Of a stretch of DNA of 64,000 nucleotides, positions 8,775 to 17,469 are shown in pieces; position 1 is the stretch's first letter, and every line of letters starts with the position of its first letter. The notes under the pieces are model-generated. The model was given only the letters and a program-made list of their open reading frames with translations. It did no database searches and had not been told where the DNA came from. The stretch comes from Acidobacteriaceae bacterium (GTDB lineage Bacteria; Acidobacteriota; Terriglobia; Terriglobales; Acidobacteriaceae): NCBI GenBank assembly GCA_021323655.1, contig JAJPKO010000018.1, forward strand, positions 62,001 to 126,000. The letters run 5' to 3'. The translations under genes were made by a program, and so were the position numbers.

Positions 8775-9056
8775 TCAGGCCGACTGCAAGAAGGCCACCG
8801 ACTGTACTCCCGCTACTTCAAATGACTTACGGCAACGGATGTTTTTGCACGCCACCTTGTCTTCCTTGCGCACCATATATGACTGCGCTTTGGCGAAGCG
8901 TGCGCGGTCGCGCTCATCCGCATGGCGTGGCAGCGATGCTTTTTTCTGGCGTACAATCCACCCCAGCTGGTATTCGTCTGACTTGCCGCAGTGCGGACAG
9001 GTCAGAACATGGGTACGGTGCTCATGTGTTTCGTTAAAAAATTCCCGTTCTTCCAT
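8775..9056 (-). CDS. Small zinc-ribbon-like protein
   Basis: This 93-residue protein has two cysteine pairs, C20-PH-C23 and C70-x4-C75, spaced like a four-Cys zinc ribbon. The region between them is strongly charged (RQKKASLPRHADERDRARF). The start is backed by a strong Shine-Dalgarno, GGGAGGT, a few bases before the ATG. It is divergent from the 58-residue basic protein at 9119, and both promoters must lie in the 62 bp between them. I recognise no named family. A nucleic-acid-binding or ribosome-associated role is possible but is inference. Confidence 0.7.
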   Translation of the reverse strand: MEEREFFNETHEHRTHVLTCPHCGKSDEYQLGWIVRQKKASLPRHADERDRARFAKAQSYMVRKEDKVACKNIRCRKSFEVAGVQSVAFLQSA

Positions 9057-9118
9057 GGCGACCTCCCTTTTTGACTAACGAGGAAAGTATTTCACAATAA
9101 AAATAAAAGAGGGCGCGC

Positions 9119-9295
9119 ATGGCGAAAAAGAAATCAAAAAAATTCTCAACGGTCAAGGCGGTCAAAGCCAATGCGCGCGAGCGCGTAGGCCAGCCAAAAC
9201 CGGAGCGCGTCATGGAAGAAAAACCGTCGCGCGAGTCCCGTAAAGCGAAACACAAGCCCACAATGGGAGAAATCTTGCAGGGAGAAGATTTCTAA
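9119..9295 (+). CDS. Small highly basic protein, 58 residues
   Basis: ATG 9119 to TAA 9293-9295 encodes 58 residues starting MAKKKSKKFSTVKAVKANAR and ending EILQGEDF. About a quarter of residues are Lys or Arg. The tail HKPTMGEILQGEDF is less basic and looks like a conserved motif. AGAGGG lies five bases before the ATG. It starts 62 bp from the divergent zinc-ribbon gene and is followed by a stem-loop at 9353-9390. The ordered K-rich head and short acidic tail suggest an RNA- or DNA-binding protein. I know no name for it. Confidence 0.65.
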   Translation: MAKKKSKKFSTVKAVKANARERVGQPKPERVMEEKPSRESRKAKHKPTMGEILQGEDF

Positions 9296-9352
9296 CTTTA
9301 AAGGGCTGTACAAACAGGGTAGGTCCACTGAGTGCAGGGTCCAAATCCGGGT

Positions 9353-9390
9353 ACCCCAGGTTCGCAAAGCCGAAGGCGCTAACCTGGGTT
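9353..9390. repeat. Palindrome with ACCCCAGGTT / AACCTGGGTT arms
   Basis: The arms ACCCCAGGTT (9353-9362) and AACCTGGGTT (9381-9390) pair with one mismatch around an 18-nt spacer containing TTCGC-type bases. It sits between the converging 58-residue gene and the APC permease. It could end either transcript, but there is no clean T-run and it looks more like a dispersed REP-type element. Confidence 0.5.
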
Positions 9391-9432
9391 TATTCAGTCT
9401 GCGCCAAGCGCACTCCATGGTCCCCGCATCCT

Positions 9433-10842
9433 TTAGCTTGAATACGCCTCATTCCTGCGCTTCTTCCGCTCTGAGGCAACATACACCGCCACGCCCGCGC
9501 CTACCAGAAACAGCGTTGAGACAATCACCTTGATCACAGCCAGCCACTTATGCGGCTCCTCTTCCGCAGGAATCACCGAAAGCACAATTGTGAGCAGCGT
9601 CGTCAACAGTCCGATAGCAGCCACTACTTTTCCTCCAGGGATCCGAACCGCGCCCTCGGCCACCGGCTCGCGCTGCAATCGAATCATTGAAGCAAACAGA
9701 AACAGAAATGGAATGAAGTAAGTAATGATGGCCATGCTCACCAGCGCGTCGTAGGCGCTGCGCACCGTACTTCCAGCCTGACTCAGCAGCGCGCATAGCA
9801 TCCCGGCCAACCCGTAAAAGCCAATCGCTACCCATGGCGTGTGCCATCGCGAATGCACCCGCCCGAACACCGGAGGCAGATAACGGGCAATGCCCGCAAC
9901 GAACGGCAGCCGCGAAGTGGAAGACAGAAACGCCGCCGCCCCGCCAATGCTGTTCAGCACAATCAGCACCATCACCGGAATCACCAGCCACGGCAGATGC
10001 AACCGTGCGCTCAAAGTCTCCACCGCACTCGCGAACCCTCTCACGCCAGTGATGGACGAACTGGGCAGCGCCAGCAGCATCGCAATCGTTCCTGCAATGT
10101 AGCAGAGAGCCATCACAGCTCCGGCAAGGACCAGTGCCCGCGGGATCGTGCGCCGGGCATCTTTGATCTCCTCACTCATAAACGATCCCGTCTCGCATCC
10201 ACCAAACGCAAAAAAAATAGTGGACCAGAAGATCGCATTTCTCAGGTCCAGATGAGGAACAAGCTGATGAAGGGAGAAATCTGTCGCCGTGCCATATTTG
10301 CCGGCCGACACACAAGCCAGCGCAATCAGCACAGCTACGGAAATCCACGCTCCCATCGCGCAGATGTTGTTCAGCCACTTGCCTTGTTTCAGCCCGGCAA
10401 TATTGAGCGCTGTAATTACAACCAGCCATCCCAGTGCAAACAGCAGATAATACGCGCTGTTGTTTGCCAGATGCTCGCCGCGCCTGCCTGCGGCAAACAG
10501 CGCGCTGCCCGCGCCAAAGTAGAGCACTGCAGGGAAGTAAGGCAGGTTGCTCATCCAGTAGGTCCACGCCGCAATAAATCCTGCAAAATCGCCAAACGCG
10601 CGCTGCGTCCACACATACAGGCCGCCTTCCTGCGGATAGCGCGACGAAAGCTCCAGCACGCTGCCCGCCAGCGGCAGAAAGAAAAAGCAGCAAGCCAGGA
10701 TCCAGACCACGATCGTGCCCGGTCCCGCCGCAGCCGCTGTCGAAATCCAGCGCAGGCTCAGTCCTCCCGACAGGTAGAAGAGGACCAGGTCGCGAAACGT
10801 AAGCTCGCGCGCGAGGCCGGACGTGACAGATTTCTGCGGCAT
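9433..10842 (-). CDS. Amino acid permease, APC superfamily
   Basis: The chosen ATG at 10842 (MPQKSVTSGLARELTFRDLV) follows GAAGGCGG and gives 469 residues; the longer frame to 11052 adds 70 residues without family character. About twelve hydrophobic segments follow. The segment LVLFYLSGGLSLRWISTAAAAGP matches the APC TM1 pattern in spirit but lacks the usual GxG turn. The loop SRYPQEGGLYVW and the FFAFGGCETGSFMSEEIKDARR region are typical of the glutamate/GABA antiporter and YjeM-like branch. Substrate is not predictable. It is divergent from the heparinase-like gene, with 115 bp between starts. Confidence 0.87.
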   Translation of the reverse strand: MPQKSVTSGLARELTFRDLVLFYLSGGLSLRWISTAAAAGPGTIVVWILACCFFFLPLAGSVLELSSRYPQEGGLYVWTQRAFGDFAGFIAAWTYWMSNLPYFPAVLYFGAGSALFAAGRRGEHLANNSAYYLLFALGWLVVITALNIAGLKQGKWLNNICAMGAWISVAVLIALACVSAGKYGTATDFSLHQLVPHLDLRNAIFWSTIFFAFGGCETGSFMSEEIKDARRTIPRALVLAGAVMALCYIAGTIAMLLALPSSSITGVRGFASAVETLSARLHLPWLVIPVMVLIVLNSIGGAAAFLSSTSRLPFVAGIARYLPPVFGRVHSRWHTPWVAIGFYGLAGMLCALLSQAGSTVRSAYDALVSMAIITYFIPFLFLFASMIRLQREPVAEGAVRIPGGKVVAAIGLLTTLLTIVLSVIPAEEEPHKWLAVIKVIVSTLFLVGAGVAVYVASERKKRRNEAYSS

Positions 10843-10957
10843 ACCGCCTTCGCGCCAGCATACTTCCTGCCATGCTGTTTCGCATAGCAATACAGAAGCG
10901 CGCCACGGTCTGCAACGCGTTGGTAAGCTGAATGCGCCAGCAAAGGAGCCAGTGAAC

Positions 10958-12832
10958 ATGCATGTCAGGAGGGCCATTTTTCTCGCAGCCACATTGTGGA
11001 TCGCCGCTTTCTCAGTACACGCGCAGTATGCCGAGCTTTCGCCGGAGCGCATCCATCAGATTGAGGCAATGTTGCCCGCCGCCCCTGCTGGTTTCGGACA
11101 GCCCTGTTCTGACCGCGCCGCATGGCAGCCGCTCGCCGCGCAGCTTGCTCCCCAAGTCAGGCGTGCAGAAACACTGCTCACGCAGCCTTTTCCCGCGTGG
11201 AGTGACGATGCTTATCTCAACTTCAAGCGCACCGGAGACCGCATCGTTGGCGAAAAGATGATGCTTGCCCGGCAGGACTGGCTTCCCACTCTGGTACTCG
11301 CCGAGTGTGCCGAAGGCCGCGGACGTTTCATCGCACGCATCGCCATGGTGCTGGACGAACTTGCGTCGCAGAAATCCTGGACGCTGCCCGCGCATGATGG
11401 TAACCTCGACAGTTTTAGCGGCAGGCATTATTTCGTCGAGCTGAACTCCGCCGATCTCGCTCACACCATCTCCGAAACACTCTATCTGCTCGGGCCGCAG
11501 TTGCCCCAGGCCACGCGCGCTCACGTAATGGCCGCACTCGAGCAGCGCATCTTTGCTCCTATGCGCGAGTCATACAAAAACGGAAAGGGAAATGAATGGC
11601 TCCGCAGGAAAATGAACTGGAACTCCGTTTGCCTCGATGGAGTCACAGGCGCGGCCCTCACCGCCTTACCCAACCGCAAAGATCGCGCACTCTTTGCTGC
11701 TGCCGGTGAACATTATGTGCAGTATTATCTCCAGGGTTTTCAAGACGACGGCTACGGCGTTGAAGGCATGGGCTATTGGAATTACGGTTTCTCACACTTC
11801 GTAAAGTTGCGCGAGACGCTCTGGCAGGCCACACAAGGAAAGGTCGATCTTTTCTCGAGCGAAAAAGCAAAGAAGATCGCCCTCTTCGGCGCACAGTTCC
11901 CTATGTTTCCCGGCAATGTTGCCTCCTTTGAAGACGCGCATTACATGGTCGGTCCCGACCCGGAACTGATGCGATACGTGGAGCGCGTCTTCGGCTTAAG
12001 GCCTGTAGGCAATGAGGCGAACGCCAAGCCCGGCAAGATCGAAGCAACCGGGCTGACTACCCTCACATGGGTAGTTATGACTCTGTTTCCCAACCATGCC
12101 GCGGAGCTTCACAACACCATTCCCGGCGGAGATGTAGTCGGCCTTCGCACGTACTATCCGCAGTCGCAGGTGCTCGTCTCAAGGCCCAATCCCGGCGGGA
12201 AGCTGGCCATCACCATCAAAGGTGGAGGCAACACCACGTACAGCCACAATGACATTGGTTCTTTTGTCATCGGGCTCGGTGCCACGCAACCCGTGGGCGA
12301 TCCTGGCGGCCCATCGTATTACACTGCGGAAACCTTCAGTAAAAACCGCCTGCAATCGCGCCTTCTCAACTCTTACGGACACCCGGTCCCAGTCATTGAT
12401 GGCCATCTGCAACTGGATGCGACTACAGTCACCGCACAAATCACCGCTACAAAATTTACCAACGCGCAGGACTCCATCACACTCGACGTAACCCATGCGT
12501 ACAACACGCCACTCCTGCGCAAATACCTGCGCACCATGCGGTATTCACGCGAAGGCGCAGGCTCTGTCGAAATGGAAGACCACTTCGATCTCACCGGCCC
12601 TGCTGAAATTGAAGAATCTCTCCCCACGCACGGAAGCTGGGGCCAAATAGATGACAAAACCATCGAATTTACCGCTGGCGAAGAGCGTCTGTGCGTTGTC
12701 ATCCATGCGCCGGGAAGGCTGGCATTTTCCGCAGATAAAGTAGATGATTACGGCAATCCATTTACGCGCGTCGCTGCGCGTTTTCACCTGGAGCATTCCG
12801 GCACGGTGAAGTTAATATTCACCCCGAAATAA
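10958..12832 (+). CDS. Secreted heparinase II/III-like protein
   Basis: ATG 10958 follows AAAGGAG and starts a clear signal peptide (RRAIFLAATLWIAAFSVHAQ). Upstream in-frame codons to 10823 overlap the divergent permease and are not credible. The 624-residue product has an N-terminal alpha-helical toroid with NSVCLDGVTGAALTAL and GYGVEGMGYWNYGFSHFV, then a C-terminal beta-rich region (GGGNTTYSHNDIGSFVIGLG), as in heparinase II/III-type polysaccharide lyases and oligoalginate lyases. The family's His and Tyr catalytic pattern is plausible but I cannot assign residues. It probably degrades an acidic polysaccharide in the periplasm. Confidence 0.78.
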   Translation: MHVRRAIFLAATLWIAAFSVHAQYAELSPERIHQIEAMLPAAPAGFGQPCSDRAAWQPLAAQLAPQVRRAETLLTQPFPAWSDDAYLNFKRTGDRIVGEKMMLARQDWLPTLVLAECAEGRGRFIARIAMVLDELASQKSWTLPAHDGNLDSFSGRHYFVELNSADLAHTISETLYLLGPQLPQATRAHVMAALEQRIFAPMRESYKNGKGNEWLRRKMNWNSVCLDGVTGAALTALPNRKDRALFAAAGEHYVQYYLQGFQDDGYGVEGMGYWNYGFSHFVKLRETLWQATQGKVDLFSSEKAKKIALFGAQFPMFPGNVASFEDAHYMVGPDPELMRYVERVFGLRPVGNEANAKPGKIEATGLTTLTWVVMTLFPNHAAELHNTIPGGDVVGLRTYYPQSQVLVSRPNPGGKLAITIKGGGNTTYSHNDIGSFVIGLGATQPVGDPGGPSYYTAETFSKNRLQSRLLNSYGHPVPVIDGHLQLDATTVTAQITATKFTNAQDSITLDVTHAYNTPLLRKYLRTMRYSREGAGSVEMEDHFDLTGPAEIEESLPTHGSWGQIDDKTIEFTAGEERLCVVIHAPGRLAFSADKVDDYGNPFTRVAARFHLEHSGTVKLIFTPK

Positions 12833-12929
12833 AACAATCCATGTTCAAACCCGGCTTCCTGAAAAAAGATTCCGGAAACTTTCATCTCCGTATGCCGTTC
12901 ATTCCATCGTGCCATGGAGGTGGAATGAG

Positions 12930-13268
12930 ATGAGGTTCAGCACCGCTGGAATTCTTTTACTTGCCGCGCTTGCTCTTTTTGCCGGATGCGCTAGTCATCC
13001 TGCCTATTATGTTGCGCCGCCGCCTCCGTCCGTTGCCGCATATGTTCCGCCTGTGGTTCAGGTCGCGCATCAGAATGGATACGCCGACGGTCTGCGCATT
13101 GGCGAACGCGACCGCATCGAAGGCCACAGCTTCCGCCCGACTTACAGCGAACATTACGCCAATACTCCCGGATACAGCCCTCAGCTCGGCGGCCCATTCT
13201 GGCAGTATCAGTCTGAATATCGCCAGGCCTATATGCGCGGATATCGCCGCGGCTATGCACAAGGGTGA
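12930..13268 (+). CDS. Small lipoprotein of unknown function
   Basis: The ATG at 12930 follows GGAGGTG by seven bases, so it is preferred to the GTG at 12909. The 112-residue product has a lipobox LFAGC with the modified cysteine at 20. A Pro-rich stretch (APPPPSVAAYVPPVV) is followed by a Tyr/Gly/Arg-rich C-terminal half (YRQAYMRGYRRGYAQG). Such repeats occur in small acidobacterial envelope lipoproteins without assigned function. It overlaps the longest reading of the next gene by 4 bp and is probably co-transcribed with it. Confidence 0.8.
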   Translation: MRFSTAGILLLAALALFAGCASHPAYYVAPPPPSVAAYVPPVVQVAHQNGYADGLRIGERDRIEGHSFRPTYSEHYANTPGYSPQLGGPFWQYQSEYRQAYMRGYRRGYAQG

Positions 13269-13300
13269 CCGTGTATAGTCCTTACAGGAGCGGATACGCC

Positions 13301-14056
13301 ATGCAAAGTCGCATTCAGGGAACCACCATGCCAGTGCTTGAGCTGCTGCTTGAGCCAAACGAATCTGTCATCTCAGAGGCGGGCGAGCTTTCCTGGATGA
13401 GCAGCTCCATCCAGATGACCACCCACACGCAGATGGCCGGCGGCGGTGGCTTCTTCGGCGCCATCAAGCGCGTGGTGGGTGGCGGCACGCTCTTCATGAC
13501 CGAGTATCGCGCCATCGGAGCAGCAGGCGAGGTCGCCTTCGCCACAAAGGTCCCCGGACACATCGTTCCGGTCGAAGTCAGCGGCGGTCACGAATATTAC
13601 ATTCATCGCCACGGCTTCCTCTGCGCTACTTCGCATATCCAGCTGGGTGTGGGCTTCCAGCAATCGCTCGGCGCAGGCATCTTTGGCGGCGACGGTTTCA
13701 TTCTGCAAAAAGTCAGCGGAACAGGCATGGCATGGCTGGAGCTTTCCGGCGAGCTGATTGTGAAAGACCTCGCTCCCGGAGAAATGCTGCGCGTGCATCC
13801 CGGCCATGTCGGCGCATTCCAGGGCACGGTGTCCTTCCAGATCACGCGCGTCCCCGGCATCCGCAATATGATCTTCGGTGGCGATGGCATCTTTCTCGCC
13901 GCGCTCACCGGTCCCGGCCGCATCTGGCTCCAGACCCTGCCCATCTCCCGGCTTGCGCACCAGCTTATGCAGTACATGCCCTCAGAGCAATCCCGCGAAG
14001 CCACGGAAACCGGAGTTGTCGGCGGCCTTGTCGGTTCTATTCTGAAAGGGATGTAG
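13301..14056 (+). CDS. AIM24 / TIGR00266 family protein
   Basis: ATG 13301 follows ACAGGAG; a GTG at 13265 would overlap the lipoprotein stop and add 12 residues. The 251-residue product shows the repeated beta-strand and Gly-rich turns of the family: GGGGFFGAIKRVVGGGTLFM, the PGHIVPVEV segment, FGGDGFILQKVSGTG and NMIFGGDGIFLAALTGPG. AIM24 in yeast is a mitochondrial inner-membrane protein; bacterial members have no settled role. Its last 20 bp overlap the 3' end of tgt on the other strand. Confidence 0.85.
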   Translation: MQSRIQGTTMPVLELLLEPNESVISEAGELSWMSSSIQMTTHTQMAGGGGFFGAIKRVVGGGTLFMTEYRAIGAAGEVAFATKVPGHIVPVEVSGGHEYYIHRHGFLCATSHIQLGVGFQQSLGAGIFGGDGFILQKVSGTGMAWLELSGELIVKDLAPGEMLRVHPGHVGAFQGTVSFQITRVPGIRNMIFGGDGIFLAALTGPGRIWLQTLPISRLAHQLMQYMPSEQSREATETGVVGGLVGSILKGM

Positions 14057-15191
14057 CCTCCAGCCGCTCGCGCAGCTTGCGCATCGTATCCATGTAGTAC
14101 GCCAGGTTGTGCAGCGTGTTCAGCACCGCCGCCAGCGGCTCCTGTGACGCCATCAGGTGCCGCAAATAAGCGCGGCTGTATCGCTGGCACACCATGCAGT
14201 GGCATTCCGGATCAGCCGGCCCCTGGTCTTCAGCAAAGCGCCTGTTCTTAATGTTGAGGCGGCCTTCCGAAGTGAACAAAAGTCCATGCCGTGCTGCGCG
14301 TGTCGGCAGCACGCAGTCCATCATGTCCACACCCATCTCCGCGTACTTCACAATCTCGTCCGGATAGCCAACACCCATCACATAGCGCGGTCTATCTTTC
14401 GGCAGAAAGGGAAGGACCTCAGCGATGATCTCGCGGGTCAGCTCGCGAGGTTCGCCTACACTCAGGCCGCCAATGGCATAGCCTGGGAAATCCATCTCTA
14501 CCAGGCGCTCCGCCGACTCGCGCCGCAGGTCTTTATACATCCCTCCCTGCACTATGCCAAAAAGACTGGGGTACAGCTCCGAATTTTCTGCGCCCTGTCC
14601 CCCCCACGGACGCTCATGCTTATGCGCATCAAAGTGTCGCTTGCTCCGCTCGGCCCAGCGGAGCGTCAGGTCCAGCGACTTGCGCGCCCGCTCATAATCC
14701 GCCGGATATTCTGTGCATTCATCAAACGCCATGGCAATGTCAGAGCCGAGCGCAATCTGCACATCCATCGAGTGCTCCGGCGAGAAGAAATGCAGCCCGC
14801 CATCCAGATGTGAACGGAATTGCACGCCTTCCTCAGTGACCTTGCGCAGCTCATTCAGGCTGAAGACCTGAAACCCGCCCGAATCGGTAAGAATGGAACG
14901 GCGCCAGCTCATAAAGCGGTGCAGTCCCCCCATGCGCCGTACAAGTTCATGACCGGGTCGAAGATAAAGATGATAGGTGTTGCTCAGGATGATCTGCGCA
15001 TTCAGTTCTTCCAGCAGATGCTGTGGAACAGCCTTGACGGAAGCCACCGTCCCTACCGGCATGAATACCGGCGTTTCAACCGCCCCATGCGGCAGAGTCA
15101 TGGTGGCACGTCGCGCATTTCCGCTCGTAGAGTGGAGTTGGAATTTCAGTGACACGTATCCCAGCTTAAACAACTGCGGGCCTGCGCGCAC
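14037..15191 (-). CDS. tgt: tRNA-guanine transglycosylase
   Basis: Tgt exchanges G34 for preQ1 (queuosine pathway) in tRNAs with GUN anticodons. Visible features are LTDSGGFQVFSL (101-112, active-site Asp103), the second catalytic Asp in VDMMDCVLPTR, and the zinc site DPECHCMVC with a later His in TLHNLAYY. Length is 384 with the GTG at 15191; a GTG at 15155 (VSLKFQLHSTSG) gives 372 residues and matches the family start better, so the start is uncertain. It is tail-to-tail with the AIM24 gene, with a 20-bp overlap. No other queuosine gene is in the window. Confidence 0.96.
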   Translation of the reverse strand: MRAGPQLFKLGYVSLKFQLHSTSGNARRATMTLPHGAVETPVFMPVGTVASVKAVPQHLLEELNAQIILSNTYHLYLRPGHELVRRMGGLHRFMSWRRSILTDSGGFQVFSLNELRKVTEEGVQFRSHLDGGLHFFSPEHSMDVQIALGSDIAMAFDECTEYPADYERARKSLDLTLRWAERSKRHFDAHKHERPWGGQGAENSELYPSLFGIVQGGMYKDLRRESAERLVEMDFPGYAIGGLSVGEPRELTREIIAEVLPFLPKDRPRYVMGVGYPDEIVKYAEMGVDMMDCVLPTRAARHGLLFTSEGRLNIKNRRFAEDQGPADPECHCMVCQRYSRAYLRHLMASQEPLAAVLNTLHNLAYYMDTMRKLRERLEATSLSE

Positions 15192-15230
15192 TCCTGAAGC
15201 AGGTGCCCCATATCCTGAAGAGATGTGGGA

Positions 15231-16484
15231 TCAAAGAGGCTGGAGAAAATCGGCTGCGACCGGGTTCTCGTATAACGAATAGTCCCGTGTGACAACAGTC
15301 AGCCCTGAAGGCGTCACAAAATAATTACGGCGATCTTCATTCTGGTCGTAGCCAATCACCGTGCCTTCCGGAATATGTACATCACGATCAATGATCGCAC
15401 GCCGAATCCGGCAGTGCCGCCCGATATTCACATGCGAAAAGATGATGCTCGAATCCACTTCTGTATACGAGTTCACGCGAACATCCTGGGACAGCACGCT
15501 GTTACGCACCAGCGCGCCGGACACAATACATCCAGCCGATACAATCGAATTGATCGCCATGCCCGTGCGACCCGGCTCGCCAAAAACAAACTTTGCCGGT
15601 GGATACTGCCGCACACGCGTCCGCATTGGCCAGTTCTTGTCATACAGATTGAAGATAGGCGAGACGGAGGCCACATCCATATTGGCCTCAAAATACGCCT
15701 CCAGTGTGCCCACATCGCGCCAGTACAGGGCGTCCTGCTGGTTCTCGTCTACAAAATTGTAGGCATACATCTTGTACTTGCCCAGCAGCCCGGGGAGAAT
15801 ATTGTGTCCAAAGTCGTGCTTTGATCCCGGATCTTCGGCGTCCTTAATCAGCGCAGGCAGCAACACATCTGTATTGAACAGATAGATGCCCATCGAAGCA
15901 TCCACCATCGTTGGATTGAACGGCGAACGCAGCTCAGTCGTCTTCGGCTTTTCCTGAAAGCCGATGACCTCGCCCGAGCGCGCCACTTCCACCACTCCGA
16001 AACGCGATACTTCAGAAGGATCAATCGGCAGCGTCGCGAGCGTCACGTCTGCGCCCGAATCAAGGTGCTGCTGCAGCATCTTGCCGTAGTCCATTTTGTA
16101 AATGTGGTCGCCCGACAAGATCAGCACATGCTTCGGTTGCTCCGCGCCAATCGAGTAAATGTTTTGATACACGGCATCCGCTGTGCCCATATACCAGTTC
16201 GGGCTTACGCGCTGCATCGGCGGCAGAATTTCAATAAACTCACCGAGCTCATGCGCCACCACGCTGGTCCAGCCTTCGCGAATATGCCGGTTCAGAGACA
16301 AGGCCTTGTACTGCGTCAGAATGTAGACCTTCCGCAGATCAGAATTGATGCAGTTCGACAGCGTGATATCAATAATGCGGTAATTTCCGGCGAAAGGAAC
16401 GGCCGGTTTCGCGCGATCGCGGGTCAGAGGGAAGAGGCGCTCACCCGCCCCACCTGCCAGAAGTACGCCCAGAGTGTCTTTCAT
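15231..16484 (-). CDS. glgC: Glucose-1-phosphate adenylyltransferase
   Basis: GlgC makes ADP-glucose, the committed step of glycogen synthesis. The 417-residue protein carries LLAGGAGERLFPLTRDRAKPAV-type N-terminal pyrophosphorylase residues, the FAGNYRIIDITLSNCINS segment, and a C-terminal left-handed beta-helix region (SAGCIVSGALVRNSVLSQDV). The length is normal. The start ATG at 16484 gives MKDTLGVLLAGG. No glgA, glgB or glgP is near, so it appears to be transcribed alone from the 80-bp gap before it. Confidence 0.95.
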   Translation of the reverse strand: MKDTLGVLLAGGAGERLFPLTRDRAKPAVPFAGNYRIIDITLSNCINSDLRKVYILTQYKALSLNRHIREGWTSVVAHELGEFIEILPPMQRVSPNWYMGTADAVYQNIYSIGAEQPKHVLILSGDHIYKMDYGKMLQQHLDSGADVTLATLPIDPSEVSRFGVVEVARSGEVIGFQEKPKTTELRSPFNPTMVDASMGIYLFNTDVLLPALIKDAEDPGSKHDFGHNILPGLLGKYKMYAYNFVDENQQDALYWRDVGTLEAYFEANMDVASVSPIFNLYDKNWPMRTRVRQYPPAKFVFGEPGRTGMAINSIVSAGCIVSGALVRNSVLSQDVRVNSYTEVDSSIIFSHVNIGRHCRIRRAIIDRDVHIPEGTVIGYDQNEDRRNYFVTPSGLTVVTRDYSLYENPVAADFLQPL

Positions 16485-16564
16485 CGGCTTATGACGCCCT
16501 TTTTGCTGTTGTTTTCGCTACAAGCTGTTATTAACCTAAAACAGCGGTAGAGGGCAATAAGCCC

Positions 16565-16864
16565 TTATTCCTCTCGTTCGTCGTCCTGCACCGCAATTCG
16601 CAGGGAACGCAGAAAGTGGACGTCCTGCGAGGAAAAAGCACCGCTGCCATCTATTGGCTGATCAAGGGCATTCGATGTCTCCAGAGCACCTTCGGGTTGC
16701 TGTTCCAGTTCATTCAGGCCAATCGTTGCTTCCAGCATCAGAAGCACTTCAAAGCCTTGTCTGCGAATGTCCTGCACTACACCGGCAATGTGCTCAGATT
16801 CCGAAACGGTTTCGTGTATGGCTTCCCCCAATTGTTGAACGAGTTTTCGCAGGTTTGCGTTCAA
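16565..16864 (-). CDS. Conserved hypothetical protein, 99 residues
   Basis: The soluble, acidic product has an N-terminal helical half with heptad-like spacing (LRKLVQQLGEAIHETVSESE) and a Glu/Asp-rich C-terminus (AVQDDEREE). No signal peptide, membrane segment or metal motif is visible. It lies 80 bp upstream of glgC in the same direction. I recognise no family. The coding call rests on length, on composition like that of its neighbours, and on lack of a better overlapping frame. Confidence 0.6.
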   Translation of the reverse strand: MNANLRKLVQQLGEAIHETVSESEHIAGVVQDIRRQGFEVLLMLEATIGLNELEQQPEGALETSNALDQPIDGSGAFSSQDVHFLRSLRIAVQDDEREE

Positions 16865-16966
16865 GGTGAATGTCTCCGTTTCCGCAGGCGCACTGGAATA
16901 GTCCTACATTACTTCTGATGTCCGCAACCGGCAAGGAAGATTCGAGCAGGCTGCTAAACTTTTTTT

Positions 16967-17416
16967 ATGGAGCCGAACACCGTCGGCCGCAAATTCGGAA
17001 TCGGCCTCCGCGTGGCCTCCAGAATGCTCATGGAGCGCGCAGCGCAGTCCGGTCAAAAGACCGCGCGTGCCGAAGCTTCCCGCCAGAAAGATCAGCAGAA
17101 GTCCGCGCCTCTGCCTCAAGTGTACGCCCACCGCGGCAAGGCTGTCGCCCGCGGCGCCCGCAAATTTGGCGAGGCCATCTGGAAACCCGTCGTCCACGCC
17201 AGCGGCATCATCTGGCTTCAGATCACCGGACTGTTCTTCTCTGTTTTCGCCCTCGTGTTTGCCTCCAATACATATAAGCTGCGCCAGAACTGGTCCGCCG
17301 GACCAGGCCACGCGCGCTTCATCACCTACGCCATTGTTGCTCTCATCTTCGCTTACTTTGCCGGTAGCTCGTTTTACCGCGCGAGCAAGCGTCAACGCGG
17401 CAAATCCAGGCACTGA
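16967..17416 (+). CDS. Membrane protein of unknown function
   Basis: This 149-residue protein has a long basic cytoplasmic N-terminus (to about 72, with [18 protein letters not shown]) and two predicted membrane helices, about 80-100 ([21 protein letters not shown]) and 120-138 ([17 protein letters not shown]), followed by a basic end [12 protein letters not shown]. It starts 53 bp before the mutase gene ends its leader, in the same direction, but a link to that enzyme is only positional. No family recognised. Confidence 0.7.
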   Translation: MEPNTVGRKFGIGLRVASRMLMERAAQSGQKTARAEASRQKDQQKSAPLPQVYAHRGKAVARGARKFGEAIWKPVVHASGIIWLQITGLFFSVFALVFASNTYKLRQNWSAGPGHARFITYAIVALIFAYFAGSSFYRASKRQRGKSRH

Positions 17417-17469
17417 GCCCCCTAAGCTGGGCCCTGACCCCCGCACCCTGTTATCCTTCTTCGTTCACC

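Noticed and set aside
9841-10887. A long plus-strand frame opposite the APC permease
   Set aside because: It is the antisense frame of a clear membrane protein; its Arg/His/Gln-rich product is typical of a shadow.
11012-11524. A minus-strand frame within the heparinase-like gene
   Set aside because: Wholly inside a supported gene and lacking any motif.
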